DNA from: Endomychus coccineus
Taxonomy: Eukaryota > Arthropoda > Insecta > Coleoptera > Endomychidae
Direction: 5' to 3'
Assembly: GCA_958510875.1 (NCBI GenBank)
Contig: OY294068.1
Location: 82,765,978 to 82,829,977, forward strand
DNA: 64,000 bases
In this document: positions 9,164 to 21,375 of the stretch, in pieces
How the letters are laid out: the number at the start of each line of letters is the position of its first letter
How positions within the stretch are numbered: the stretch's first letter is position 1
Position numbers and translations under genes: made by a program
The notes under the pieces: generated by a model
The model's database searches: none
What the model was told of the DNA's origin: nothing
The model's input: only the letters and a program-made list of their open reading frames with translations

Positions 9164-11365
9164 CAGAGTGGTCCAAATTGGACACTTTTGATAGGAAACA
9201 CCAATTTCTAGAGAAGATAGAGAAAAACTAGCCTACATGTTACGAGGTCGATTTTTGAGAGAAAATGAATACCGAAAACCGCACTTTGATATCTTGACTT
9301 GTTCAAAAGGTACAAGGTGTTTTACAATTTTGTGCATTTCTGACCCACCCCCGTAACTTGTTTATTTATGAATATTTCTGATTTCTGTGAAAACATTCTT
9401 GAGACACTTTTTTGAAAGGAATCTAATGGCGTTCCTTGTTTTTTATTGAAAAATATGGTTTTGAAGTTATGACATAAACTTGTATTTTTTCTTATGGACT
9501 ACCCTGTATATTTTTACACATTCGTGTTTGAAATAATATTCTCTTTTAAATATATATAATAGTTGCTACTTCTCTTCCAAAACATTTATTTTGTGGCTGT
9601 TTTCGACTTATTTTAGATGAATAATCAAAATCTGGGTTGCCATGCCTGAATACGAAACAAAATAATTCTACATAACTGCTGTTGAAAACAATAATTAGTG
9701 CCTATTTTATAATAACTCATTAATTTAATCAAAAAACAGAATAACAAGAACAAAAATATTACATATTTAAACTACATATTTACAACATGTGTTCAAATTG
9801 AGCACCATTTAAATCGAAATTGCAGCTAAACCTAGTTAATTACGGTTCTTTTTCAAAACCAAGGACAAGAGTTTACGAAGCCAGGAATAGAGATAGAGAG
9901 TTAGAAGAAATAACAGTTTTGGGGGAAATACAAAATCAACCCAATATTTCACTATGCAAAATGCATTTGAATACAGGTATTCCAAAGACTACAGCAATGC
10001 GAATTCTAAGAAAAAATAAATTCAAACCGTATAGAGTTAGAAAAGTTCACAAGTTACTACCAAATGACCTACAATTCCGGCTGGAATTCTGCCAATGGTA
10101 TTTAGGAAAATGTGCTGAAAACTTAAACTTTGGACAGAACATCATACGGACTGATGAAGCATGCGTTAGCAGCTCTGGTATTTTTAATAGATACAATTCC
10201 TACAATTGGACTTTGGAAAATCCATATATTACAGTGGAGACACAAAATCAAGGCCGATACAGTTTTAATGTTTGGGTCGATATTTTTAGAGGAAGGTTTA
10301 TCGGTCACCATATCTATGAGGGTAACCTTACAGCAGCCCATGGAAATACTTCGGGAATTTGTCGAACCTATAATGGATGATTTGCCATTACAACAAATTG
10401 GACAAGTATACTTCCAACAAGACTGGGGCACCGTGTCATAACGCACACATTATAACGACGTATTTGAACGAAATATTTGGGGACAATAATTGGCTTGACA
10501 ACCGGGGTCCTGTTCATTGGGCGGCAAGATCCCCAGATCTTACGCCTCCAGATTTTTACCTCTGGGGAAGAATAAAGGACCTCACATATAAACGCCATCC
10601 TGATTCCTGAGAAGCGTTGGAAGCAGCAGTGCGACATGCCTTTCGTTCAATACCTGCGGTAGAATTAATTAATGCTGTCAATAATGTTAGGAAGCGAAGT
10701 CAATTATGTTTCGATTTAAATGGTGCTCAATTTGAACACATCTTGTAAATATGTAGTTTAAATATGTAATATTTTTGTTCTTGTTATTCTGTTTTTTGAT
10801 TAAATTAATGAGTTATTATAAAATAGGCACTAATTATTGTTTTCAACAGCAGTTATGTAGAATTATTTTGTTTCGTATTCAGGCATGGCAACCCAGATTT
10901 TGATTATTCTTCTAAAATAAGTCGAAAACAGCCACAAAATAAATGTTTTGAAAGAGAAGTAGCAACTATTATATACATTTGAAAAGAGAATTTTATTTCA
11001 AACACGAATATGTAAAAATATACAGGATGGTTCATAAGAAAAAATACAAGTTTATGTCATAACTTCAAAACCATATTTTTCAATAAAAAACAAGGAACAC
11101 CATTAGATTCCTTTCAAAAAAGTGTCTCAAGAATGTTTTCACAGAAATCAGAAATATTCATAAATAAACAAGTTACGGGGGTGGGTCAGAAATGCACAAA
11201 ATTGAAAAACACCTTGTATCTTTTGAACAAGTCAAGATATCAAAGTGCGGTTTTCGGTATTCATTTTCTCTCAAAAATCGACCTAGTAACATGTAGGCTA
11301 GTTTTTCTCTATCTTCTCTAGAAATTGGTGTTTCCTATCAAAAGTGTCCAATTTGGACCACTCTG
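9164..11365. mobile_element. Tc1/mariner-superfamily element with ~650-bp TIRs
   Basis: The ends are CAGAGTGGTCCAAATTGG and its reverse complement, and each is flanked by TA (9162-9163 and 11366-11367), the target duplication of this superfamily. The inverted repeats are very long: 9164 to about 9821 mirrors about 10713-11365 at high identity, ending inside with the sequence around GCACCATTTAAATCGA. A broken transposase lies between. The element sits in a jockey LINE fragment. Confidence 0.9.
9820..10748 (+). pseudogene. Tc1/mariner-type DDD transposase, N-terminally truncated, two frameshifts and a stop
   Basis: Three frames make one protein. 9820 to about 10335 gives the second helix-turn-helix region (GSFSKPRTR, TTAMRILRKNKFKPYR), the block LLPNDLQFRLEFCQWYL and the first catalytic Asp region (TDEACVSSSGIFN). 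About 10335-10425 gives MEILREFVEPIMDDLP and YFQQD, the second Asp. From 10425 the text runs GAPCHNAH to RSPDLTPPDFYLWG, the third Asp, then an in-frame TGA at 10608 and a tail ending LNGAQFEHIL before TAA 10746-10748. About 42 residues separate the last two aspartates, more than the 34 of classical mariner. The first helix-turn-helix is missing because the TIR reaches into its place. Non-functional. Confidence 0.88.
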
Positions 11366-11367
11366 TA

Positions 11368-11571
11368 CACAGCCGGGCCATATATTTCTTTACTACTACA
11401 ATTTTTCAATGACATAATCATGTCTCTGTTTAATTGCAATAAACTTCTCTGAATTTTAAAGCTGGTAAATGATTCGGACGGAGTCTTGATAAAACTATAT
11501 GAATTGAAATCACCGGACGGTATTTGAAAAATTATTCCATCAGTTCTTTTTGCGAAAAATACTACATTCAT
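11368..11571 (-). pseudogene. Jockey-like LINE fragment, first half of a split copy
   Basis: The minus frame reads MIMSLKNCSSKEIYGPAVY at its end. This is the block between endonuclease and RT in jockey-type ORF2 (LKNKSS.DIYGL). Joining it across the Tc1/mariner-like element, minus one TA, gives the order LKNCSSKEIYG, then PDCLK, then VIPVFKK, as expected for an intact LINE. No endonuclease motif is readable upstream of 11571. Confidence 0.65.
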
Positions 11572-13419
11572 TGGGGTTAAATCAGACTTGCCAGTTTGAG
11601 AAGAATTTTGATGTCTCCAAACTTTTCGGTTCTAAGGCCACACTGACTATTCCACATAGTCGCACGGGCTTCGATCTTAACTTTTCCAAAATAAAAACGA
11701 AAGAAAAAGTTCAGTTAACATTTCCATTAAACCATGCCTCGTATACGTCATGCACCGAAAATCGATTTAATTTACACAATGTATCCATATATTTACATTT
11801 TGTTTCACAAAGTGTAACTGGGAAACTACTTTACGAATACAATATCAAATTCTGTAAGAGCTAGCTTATAGTTTATTTATGCCTCTGATTTTGAGGTTGT
11901 ATGTCCGGAGAAAAAGAAGTTTGTTTGACGATTTCTTAAGCCGGCAAGCACGGATTACATGTAAAACGTAGGTAGATGTATAAATCTCTTTATAATAAGG
12001 TGTGTGTAACTCGGAGGACCTAGACATTCGGCCTTGACAATAACAATTATAAATGATCCGGAGTATCAAGACTCGACGCCACAAGTTCTGGGCCATACTT
12101 TCACATCACTTTCTTCTCTCTGTTTACGCGACGGCTCTTCGCATCGCTAGTACTAGTAGACCCGTTTTAATTTGTTTATCTGAGAGAGCAATTTCATATA
12201 AGTATGCAAAATTATTTAATTGAAGTACTCTACATGGTAATTTAAATTGAAATTACTTTCGGAAGTAGCCTTATCGATAGGTTATAGATTTATAGATCTA
12301 TTTGAGAGAATCCTTGGTTGTACCAACATTCCACCCTCAATAACTAGATACGAATAATTCTGTAAGAATATTACCGTTAGTATTTTCTACTTTCCTACTT
12401 GTCATAGATTGTTGTTTTGTGTTTATTTACAGAAATTACATATTATTATATTCAAGCGGCAATTCGATATATTTGAAGGTTATTTGTAAGTTCAATTTTA
12501 GATGCAATATCATTAACTAAACACATAGAGGACACATGTCAAATTTCCGTTAACATTTTGGAGTGATGATTACAAACAATTGAGAACTATTTTCTTTGTT
12601 AACCGATGCCAGTACTGATTGCATGGTGAAATTTAAGAATGTATTATTGCTTTGGCTTAAGTGAAACAATGAGAAGCAGTTTTGAAGAAAAATGCATAGC
12701 ATGAGAAAGTGGTATTTTCTTCAAGAAGCCCAAAACTAATAAAATGGGAAAGTTTGCGAGAAAGATCTTCATCCTTCGGAAGTTTAAGGATAGAAAAAAC
12801 CTGCGAATAGCACCATACCAAAAAACTTTTGACTTTGTTCTGGATTTGTATTATACTGCACTCGAAAATTATATTTTCGTTTGATAACAAGAAGCGTATA
12901 TGAGAAATTGAAATCACAGCAGATATATTTGACTTAACTACAAATTGTTGAGCATTGACTAATCGATTAGAGTACATATAGTCTAAGACGCAGTGACGAT
13001 TTTCTTACTTCATCGTATCGACTCATAGTTTTTGATTGTTCAAGTCAGTTGGAAGTGCTTCAGTTGCAGGAGTATAATTGCGTGATATGTCGAGCCAAAA
13101 TTTCTTACACATTTTGAAGTTTGCCAAGGACGTAGCATGCCAAATAAGGGCCTTGGAATAAGACCCCACACCTATCGCCTTCAAATGGCACTTATTTTAT
13201 TGCACAAAAAATCCATGGTAGGTGGTAATATAAATGGTGACAAACGTTTTAGTTAACGCAAATACAAAACTATGCTAAGCAAAAAAATAATCGTTTGTCA
13301 AGTGAACACAGTTGCTTATTCCATTAGATATGGGTCAAAATTTCTGAAATTAGAAATTGTCGACTCGCGAAAATATTACACGTAACCACAACCCTGCACA
13401 TCTAAAAATAACCGCCTGT
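11572..13419. other. No gene recognised
   Basis: ORFs of 76-106 codons occur (the longest on the minus strand, 12657-12977), but none shows a domain, signal peptide or codon pattern I recognise. Probably intergenic or decayed repeat. Confidence 0.4.
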
Positions 13420-13825
13420 CAACTCGAAATAAGTTGTTATTACTGTCTCACAGTTACTAGTTATTTCAAAGTCGTGCACTGCACCGATGAACTACGGACA
13501 ATTTCATACTTTCTTAAGATTCGATATAATTTTAAAGATGCCTTTCGTACTAAAGATTGACAGTTAATACTATTTCTATTAATGACGTATTTATTGATAA
13601 TTCAAAATCCACTTATAAATTTTAATTTATTTTGGTAAAAAAAATCATTGTCATCCATGCTTATGATTCATTCAATGCAGTACTGTAAATGCTTAGCATT
13701 AAACGTATGTTGTTCTGGAAAATTAAATCAAACCTTCGAAAAAGTGTGAAATTTACCATTTTTCATTGGTGCGGTGCGCGACTACTGTCAGACAGTAATA
13801 ACAACTTATTTGACAGACTGTTATT
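13420..13825. repeat. Inverted repeat pair, ~30-bp arms 340 bp apart
   Basis: AATAAGTTGTTATTACTGTC at about 13428-13447 is repeated in reverse at about 13792-13811, and similarity extends to ACAGT on the far side. The second arm also holds a local palindrome around AGTAATAACA...TGTTATTACT. This may be the ends of a short DNA element; no target duplication was identified. Confidence 0.45.
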
Positions 13826-14599
13826 ACTTCCCTCGCTATAGATATTATAAAATAGTAAAGCAAGTATTGTAATTGGGGTAAAAAAAGTATCCGAATTTTC
13901 GAGGATATATTCGTTTTGGGCATTTCTGAATCGATTTAGAGTATTTTTGACATGATATCTGTGTGTGTGTTTGTATGTGCATGCGCAAAAACTGTGGAAA
14001 CGATTGCGCCTTTCCTATTGATCATAATAGAGTTTTGCAGATCGCTTTAAAGTGGTGAAAATAGAAACTGCATTGTTTTTGGGCGCTTCAGCTGTTCTGA
14101 TGAAATTATAGCACTTTATTAAACTATAATGACAACCGTGTTTTTCCGGTTATAAATATATATAATACTCATATATATTAAACCTGCAGAAACGTCTTAA
14201 ATGTGTGTCAATATTTGCACTGTCGGAATAAATCAAGGTTAAAATAGTGTCAATACAATACGAATGACAATAATACACTAACTAATGATTTTTAGGGTTC
14301 ATTCAAGAGATGCTGCATCAACGCAAAAGTAGATGAGAATTGTGTGATGTTAAAACTTCATTCTAACTACTGCTAGCCAGTAAGTCACTATATCATTAAC
14401 TTCACATTCACCTAATTATTATTTTTCAGCTCAAATGATCATTGTATCGTTTGTAACCTTCAAATGATATGTAAGAAACCGAAACATGCTTTACAATTCA
14501 AGCTTTGGAGAGTATCCGAACATTGGATTCTTTTTTCTTATTTGAAATAATTTCACACATTTGGTAAATACTACAATTGTTTGTAAATTACATTTAATA
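13826..14599. other. No gene recognised
   Basis: AT-rich DNA with a short GT run (13960-13980). No conserved frame or terminal repeat was found. Confidence 0.4.
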
Positions 14600-15480
14600 T
14601 TACAAGTGATTTGTATTATTTAAGTACATTAAATAGACGTCAAATTTCGGTTGATACAATTTATTTTATTTTTTGATCTAAAATTCTATGTTTAATATAC
14701 ATCGACTTTTTTACAGTTTAAATATTCCAGATATATTTTATGTGTATTAGACACATTTCCACACATATAAAAAATATTTAAAAGGTTTAATTTTCTCTAC
14801 ATATTATTTATAACAATAATATAAATTAAATATTGCACATTTTCTATTGAATGAAAACTAACATGTAATTTTAGTTTAAAATATGTAAATTAAAGATATT
14901 TTGTAAAAGGATACACACGATGTCAATTCGAGCACATATGAATGGATATAATTGTAGTTCAAGTAGATTTAATTTATATATTGCTCTAAAATTTGATGTT
15001 TATTATACATCTATTTTTTACCCTTTATCAACTTTGGGTATATTTTATGCTTATTAGATAAACTCCATATATATTTAAAATGTTCAACAATCCTTATTTT
15101 CCTTATGAACTATTCCTCATAATAAAAGAGAAATTAAATGCTTGACATTATCTACAGAATTGAAACTAAAATGTGATTTTACTCTAAAATGTTTATAAAC
15201 GCATTTAAACTAATACGAGCACATGTGATCGCTCTAAAATTCGATATTCGTTATATAGTGGTAAATGTTTTTGGACATTAAACACTGAAGATTCTAGGTA
15301 CCTATATAACTACTCAAAATTTTTATACGTTGGTTTTAGATACACAATCCATATAATTATATATAATGGTTACAAGCTTTAATTTCCCTAATAATCAGTA
15401 TTTCTATCAATTAAAAATTAAAACAAGTATTGCAAATTCTCTGCAGCATTAAAACTTAAACATGAATTTAGAATTAATAG
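14600..15480 (+). repeat. Three diverged tandem units of ~250-310 bp
   Basis: The same landmarks recur in the same order. CTCTAAAATT(T/C)GAT or its variant occurs at about 14675, 14985 and 15233. A TATATTTTATG-type block, then an ATTAGATA block, then a GCA(C/A)ATTCTCT...GAA-type block, then GAGCACAT, end the first two units. Period is about 310 bp, then 250 bp. The sequence is very AT-rich, and no coding frame is shared between units. Confidence 0.55.
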
Positions 15481-15725
15481 ATTTAGAACATGTCAATAAA
15501 ATATTTTATATACACGGATCTAAACTGAAGAAAATATACTTAAACAAAAATCGGGCAAAATACAGACATTCAGAGAAGAATAAACGATTGGCTATTGTTT
15601 ATGCGATGGGGTCTCTCGTGTCACGAGAGATAGAATATTGCCATCTTTCATTGATGGGACGATGACGCTCCTATTTGTTCAAGTCGAAACCATAGAGATA
15701 AAGAATAGAGGACCAGAGGCCTATA

Positions 15726-16107
15726 CCGGGATATCAAAAATTATCTTGGTCAAGGGTGGTTGTGGAATCTAAAACGTGTGTCTTACTTTACGTTTGAAAT
15801 AATCATGTCACTGTCACACTGACATCATCAATAACCTACAAAATTCCTATTTTCGAACGGGTGCGCTAGTTAATGTGCATCGAACAAAACGGGGGACATT
15901 TCCAACAACTACTGTAATTTAGTTTTTCTTGTTACTAAAACCGTTATTTCATAATTTGTAGTTAATTATTGTTTTACAACTGAAATAAATAGGTATGAAA
16001 ATTGTAGGTTATTGATGATGTTAGTGTGACAGTGACATAATTATTTCAAACGTAAAGTAAGACACACGTTTTAGATTCCACAACCAAGATAATTTTTAAT
16101 ATCCCGG
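15726..16107. mobile_element. MITE nested in the P-type element
   Basis: The ends are CCGGGATAT...ATATCCCGG with about 120-bp arms (15726-15845 and 15998-16107). Both arms include ACGTTTGAAATAAT and the block GTCACTGTCACACT. TATA (15722-15725 and 16108-16111) flanks it as a target duplication. The 150-bp core has no coding frame. Confidence 0.75.
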
Positions 16108-16199
16108 TATATACCCAATGTAAATTGAACGGCTCCCGTTCATTTTTTGTGCTGTAAGGCATTACACATGCACGAACGTGTGCGCCATCTAAACTAAAA

Positions 16200-16753
16200 G
16201 TAGAGCTCTGCTAAAAGTAGAGCTTTGCTGAAAGTAAAAGATCAAATATTATTGAATAGTTATGTTAAATTTGAACACGATTATTGTAGTGAAAATAGTT
16301 TAAGTAATATAGATTTATATGAAGACCAAATAATTGAGCATATAGTTGGTCGTTGTTGTAAATATATTAATGATAATTACACAAATAAATGTAGCGTCTG
16401 TATAAAATTAGTAGAAGGTAGCGATGTAAATACGTTTTCTAATTTAACTAGAATAAGAGGTTTGGTATTGATAAGTCATTATTAAAGCAAGGTTCGGACG
16501 ATTTGTATGATTTTATTACTATAGTGGAAATGTGTATTGAAAAACAACCAAATTTATTGATAGCTAATATATATGAAACAATTGTAAATGGAGCTCTAAA
16601 AAATTTCCCGAATAATACTTTTTCAAGATATGATAATGAACATGACCAAAATCATAAATTTATTATTATTCGGGATATTTTAGAGTTTTATATAAACATG
16701 CGTCCAAATCATTTTTCGCTCGAAGTGGGCGGAGCCAAAACCGCACAAAAATA
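16200..16753 (+). pseudogene. P-type transposase C-terminal fragment, frameshifted
   Basis: The frame from about 16200 runs to 16485 and reads DQIIEHIVGRCCKYI..., followed by the Cys pair CSVC and RIRGL. After a one-base shift near 16460 the text continues GIDKSLLKQGSDDLYDFITI and VEMCIEKQ to the TAA at 16752-16754. The order (hydrophobic I.EHIVG helix, C..C pair, L.R...GGL, PS-like turn, DLY....I.E) is that of the C-terminal domain of P-element and THAP9-type transposases. The THAP DNA-binding domain and the catalytic core are absent. I rely on the motif order and on the 8-bp duplication of the surrounding element. Confidence 0.6.
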
Positions 16754-16819
16754 AACGGGAGCCACGCTTTAGAATTCTCTAGTCCTCTATTCTTTATCTC
16801 TGTGGTCGAAACATCCTAT

Positions 16820-17395
16820 AACCCACGGTCGTACATACAGGTCTGGAGACTCGTATGTTTGACATGAGTCTCTTACGCTTCGCCAAACTCGTAGTCCCTC
16901 GCTCAGCCACTAGCTAGCGCTTGGATCGGTAAAACGATTTCTTTCCGGAATCAAAAGCAGTGTTACTAAGTATTCTGATTCGAGAGAGGAATAGAACTGT
17001 TACTCTTGTCAAAATGTATTACTCACCTTAAAAATAACTTCCCCTTTTTCGTTATACATGACGCACACAAAATACCTCGTTAGAACGATTTCTATGCGGA
17101 ATCGCAAGCATCCACTTTTAACGCATTTCCGCATCTTTCGGCACTTTAAAAACAGATGTTTCTTGCTTTACACTTTTGTACCCCGTTTTACATTTCGGCA
17201 CAATGCACGATTTCGTAATTTGTTTCTAAAAACGCAGGTATTCCTTGTGTTAACAAGTCAACTGACAGTTGTCAGAGAATACTCTACGTGACGTCTTTTG
17301 GTACTACGCGACAGTCGATGCTTAGCGGACTCACTTCTTACATAAGAAACAGCCCCGAGTTTCCAGACTTGCATGTACGACCGTGCCATAACCTA
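16820..17395. repeat. Inverted-repeat element, ~30-bp well-matched ends
   Basis: ACGGTCGTACATACAGGTCT (from 16824) is mirrored at 17355-17383 (AGACTTGCATGTACGACCGT) with about 3 changes over 29 bp. Weaker similarity continues inward for some 30 bp. It is more GC-rich than its surroundings and encodes nothing recognisable. Probably a MITE; the exact ends are not settled. Confidence 0.5.
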
Positions 17396-19959
17396 TACCT
17401 CTTCCTCTTCCTTCTTCCAAGTATTAACAAAGGGAGAAACAGATATATAGTTATCGGTTTGAATTTCCTATGAACTTACATCGATGATGCCTACTCTGTG
17501 TCGATATTACCAATTGACGATTTGACAAGTTGATTTACTTTTGATAAATTTAAGGCGCAGGCGATTCTGTTTTCTATAAATTTGATATTTGCGGAAATCT
17601 GCATATCTGATCTGCCTCTCTACCTTCGACGTCGAACTTCGATGTTCGATTTGGATTTGTATCAGGGTAATTGTTATATTATAGTATCTGGTAAGTTATA
17701 TGTACATACCTATTATAGTTATTTAAATTCATAAGTTTGTGTATTTTCTCAAATAGGTAGTGATATAATGCCTAGATACTTAGATTGTTATGGAAATTGT
17801 GGTTAAGACAGAGTGGTAACTGCAGATTAGAAGAATATATTTCAGTTTAGAAATAGGTAATATTAAATACATATATTTTTTTAACTTTTAATTTCATGTA
17901 CGATATGTAGAAATACAATGATATAGTGGATTCAGACAATATATTTATGCATAACAATGTTGTATGTTGTTTTTTAACCATTATATATTTTACGTAAGCG
18001 CTTTCAGACATACAGTTCTGATAATTTCACGTTCTATTATTTCTTCGAAAGTAACTTGTTCGACCACCGATCAAGTAGAATCGGTAATTATAGATGAAAA
18101 ATAGGTTTTTTCAATGTACCTAAAAACATCAATCTAACATTGACCATAAGTTAAAATTAGATGTAGGTATTTGAAGAAGGTTTTATTGAGCTCTATGAAC
18201 ATATAATATAAACATTCACCCAAAGAGATATTTTAGATGTATATCAGATACTTATATGTCCATAGATCACTAAATAAATGTTAGGTCGAATTATTAAGAA
18301 TACAATTATTTGTTTTTATATTAGGTAATCTTTCATTATCAAATGTTTACTTACATCAATTGAGTATGTCGCTTTTGAATAGAAATGTACCAGCTGCGAA
18401 ATAAAGATTGCTTCTGAATAGATGGTGGTAGAGGTAGTAACTGAATAAGCGATTGATTGGAGGATTCTTCTAAAAATAAGCACTTTAGAAATTATATCGT
18501 TGCTTGGGCTATTTAAATCAATTGTCTGCAATTAGTCGATTGTAACATACTATTGATAGTACTAGTACAATGATAACGTGAAAAATGAAAAATTATTTCA
18601 AGTTCAAGAAACAGAGATGAGTTAACATGATCTTAAACATTCGCTACCGACATAAGATAATGGATAGAATCTTCGGTGCCGAATGACGGAGTTATGTTTG
18701 ACAGCCTCCGATTTTCATTTGTTTTCATATCCTGCAATGTCAACCTAGTTATAAACCAATTGGCACATAGTAACATGTTTAAAAAATTAAACAATTTACT
18801 CAGTAGTTAACCTAAAACGAAAGAAAGGCTGATCGTCACCTATTGTTTGTAGAACAATTAAGTAACTTTTGAGAGCGAAGCAACATGTTGGAAATATCTC
18901 ACAAGAAAAGAACAATTATTTTATCGAGAACGTGAATGAATTCACGTACAATTCAAACAGACAAGGACAACCGATCTAGCTTTCTTACCTATAAGTAAAT
19001 AGTCTTTGTTCTTTAAATTGAACATTTACGTGAAACTAAGAAAGAAACATATTGCTCTATCTTAATCATTCAATGGGAATGAGCATTCTTCCATTGTTAT
19101 CTATATATATGCACTGAGTTTCAACGAATGTTCCGTTAGGAATCAATGTAATTTATAAGAACCTATCCATCGGATTATCAACTTATTCAACCTAAGAATA
19201 CATTTCTAATAAACACACTTTTGCTTTCTATTGTCATAATGAAGCAGATAATGGGATCTAGAAACTATCGAATTTCTACCAAAATTATGATATTCATGAG
19301 ATCGTATCTAATAGAAATTTGTTAGTTTAGTTACGCGCCGTAAAGGAAACAATTAGTGTAGTGTTGTCATACCTTTTCCGATGGACAGCATACTGAAATT
19401 TACCAACTGATCAAAATTGAGTAAGCCGTATTGAAAATAGCCATTAATAATAATGACAATAATTTTTTCTCAAAAGCGTTAAATAGTGCGTGTGATTAAA
19501 ATGGGAAAATTATTTATTTTACTTCAAAATAAGTACATATTGAAAAAACGTCGTCGAAAAAACCCAGATTCCTGCAAAAACTACTCTCACAAAATTCTTT
19601 TGGCTCTTGCCTCGTTCGGAGTCATAACAGGAGTCAAATACGAAAATATTATGTCTCTAGAATTTTCGCCGCCATTGTGAAGAAATTAACTGAAGAAATT
19701 ATACAATTCTGAAACTTACAAAATTGAAATTGTGACGAAATTCGGATCATCAACCGAAATTTTTGATACATTCTTTAGTATTTTCTCATTATTATTATTA
19801 CTGTTATTAAAAGTGAGTATGTAATGGAGAATTTAAGGAAATTTAGTCTCTTAATATATTTAAACGGAATGTGACACATAAGGCAAAGAAACTTTAAACT
19901 TGTTAATACTCAGATAGGAAAATTTTTGGTTCTCCAGGTTGAATGGTGTCAACACGTCT
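17396..19959. other. No gene recognised
   Basis: About 2.5 kb of AT-rich sequence. ORFs are at most 71 codons and show no motif. Near 19881 there is a 20-bp match to the inverted-repeat element at 2095. Confidence 0.4.
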
Positions 19960-20470
19960 TCAGTTTCAGACAGCCGTTTCGCTATCTCATGATCTCATCA
20001 GTGCAACGAGCAAGATAATGGGGTCACGGATCAACAATCTCCGGCAAGGGAATGAATACCATATTAGGAAATTAGGTTGAGGAACCAAGTTTTACCTGCT
20101 CATGAAAGAACGGAACAACTGTCTGGAACTAGAAGGAACGTTATCACATCTGAAGAACCAAACATTTTTCTATCGATTGATTATAACTAGAAAAGTGTTA
20201 TATTCACTTTGTCATTGATTCGGGCCGTCACCTGGTGGTTCTATTTCCAACTGTTTATCCGACGATTTTTTGAATCGCGAGATTTGTTTTATCAATGCGT
20301 GGCCTTGTGAATAACACGCTCAATGGGACATTAACTATCTGGTAGATGGTGTGGAGAAAATTTAGTTCTCCAAACATTTCCTAATGTGGTATTCATACCT
20401 TTGCCACAGATAGTTGATCAGTGATTTTATTGTCTCGTTCCACTGATAAGGTCACGAGAGACACTGACAT
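19960..20470. repeat. Inverted-repeat element with hammerhead-like core
   Basis: The left arm, about 19982-20100, mirrors about 20345-20460 (shared text includes CAACGAG/GAACGAG, GATCAAC, GAATGAATACCA, TATTAGGAAAT). On the minus strand the left arm reads CTGATGA (19995-20001) followed by a short hairpin and GAAAC (19976-19980), the two conserved strands of a hammerhead ribozyme core. Penelope-like elements are known to carry such motifs. No Penelope reverse transcriptase is present here. Confidence 0.5.
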
Positions 20471-20520
20471 TGTTTATAACAGGAAATGCGTTGTCATTGT
20501 TAATACTTACCCAGGACAGT

Positions 20521-20650
20521 TAGTTGGATGTGGATTCGAATGCTACCTACAGTTCAATCTTTACGTTTATTCATCTTGATAATCCTATGTTAAATATTCT
20601 AAGTTATCTACATAATTTAGATCTATTGTATATGTCCTCTTGTTATCTCA
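20521..20650 (+). mobile_element. Diverged third copy of the SINE family
   Basis: From GGATTCGAA (degenerate B box) through GTTCAATCTTTACGTTTATT and CCTATGTTAAAT, the text follows the body of the SINE at 2430-2520 with substitutions and small gaps. It abuts the 3' end of the R1-like LINE. Confidence 0.6.
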
Positions 20651-21375
20651 GAGTTCTCTGTCTAGACCCTTCTTTATTACTTAACTCCATAGGCCAGACC
20701 TTAGGTGCTCCATATAATGGGAAGGTTGTGGTTTTTCCTTTCCTATCTTTGAGAACCTTCGCCTTGTTGGGCCTTCGCAGTAGCACAGTATGTGTACAGA
20801 GGTCTCCTAGTCTTCCTAGATGAACCTGCATAAGGTTGTATCTGCTAGTTCGATATTGTTCATGTGTTTGTTGAGTCACCAAGCCCTGTCAGGAGTCCAA
20901 TCATCATTCTAGTTGATTTTATTTTCCGGCTTAGTAGGTACTCCGTGCATTTTGGCGATGGTTCTTTGATCAACTCTTTGGTCTGTCTCATTCCCGATGC
21001 CTTGTTCCACCTTTTTCGGGATTGATTTTTCATCCAAGTATACTGTTATATGTTTTACGCAGTGCTTTCGCTATACCACAAAGGGTTTTGAACCAATTAG
21101 AGCTCCACGTGCTCCTTCTCGGATCAGTGAGTCAACCTCTTCATTGCCTTTGTACAGCACAGTGTTGTATTGCAGCAACTTCTGCCCCGAATATCGTCGC
21201 GAGTCTACCCAAATTCAGTGAGACTCTTGTCTTTGACTTGCCTATATTTATATTCCTGCTCCTGCACCTTCCTCAGCTTTCCATTCCAGCTTGTGATCAA
21301 ATATAACTCCTAAGTAGTTTGCCTCTTGTGCAATTGGAATTTCTACATCATTTAGAATTGGTGGCTTTGGTCATC

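Larger units (their letters stand above)
15691..16804. mobile_element. P-type DNA transposon remnant
   Basis: Terminal inverted repeats are CATAGAGATAAAGAATAGAG at the left and, reversed, CACAGAGATAAAGAATAGAG at the right. An exact 8-bp target duplication GTCGAAAC flanks the element at 15683-15690 and 16805-16812. Eight base pairs is the P-element target size. Sub-terminal inverted repeats (ACGGCTCCCGTTCATTTTT near 16132, with its partner near 16752) add support. The element is 1114 bp, contains a MITE at 15726-16107 and keeps only the C-terminal part of a transposase. Confidence 0.8.

Noticed and set aside
15611..15629. Near-perfect palindrome TCTCTCGTGTCACGAGAGA
   Set aside because: Short and isolated; no repeat or motif context to give it meaning.
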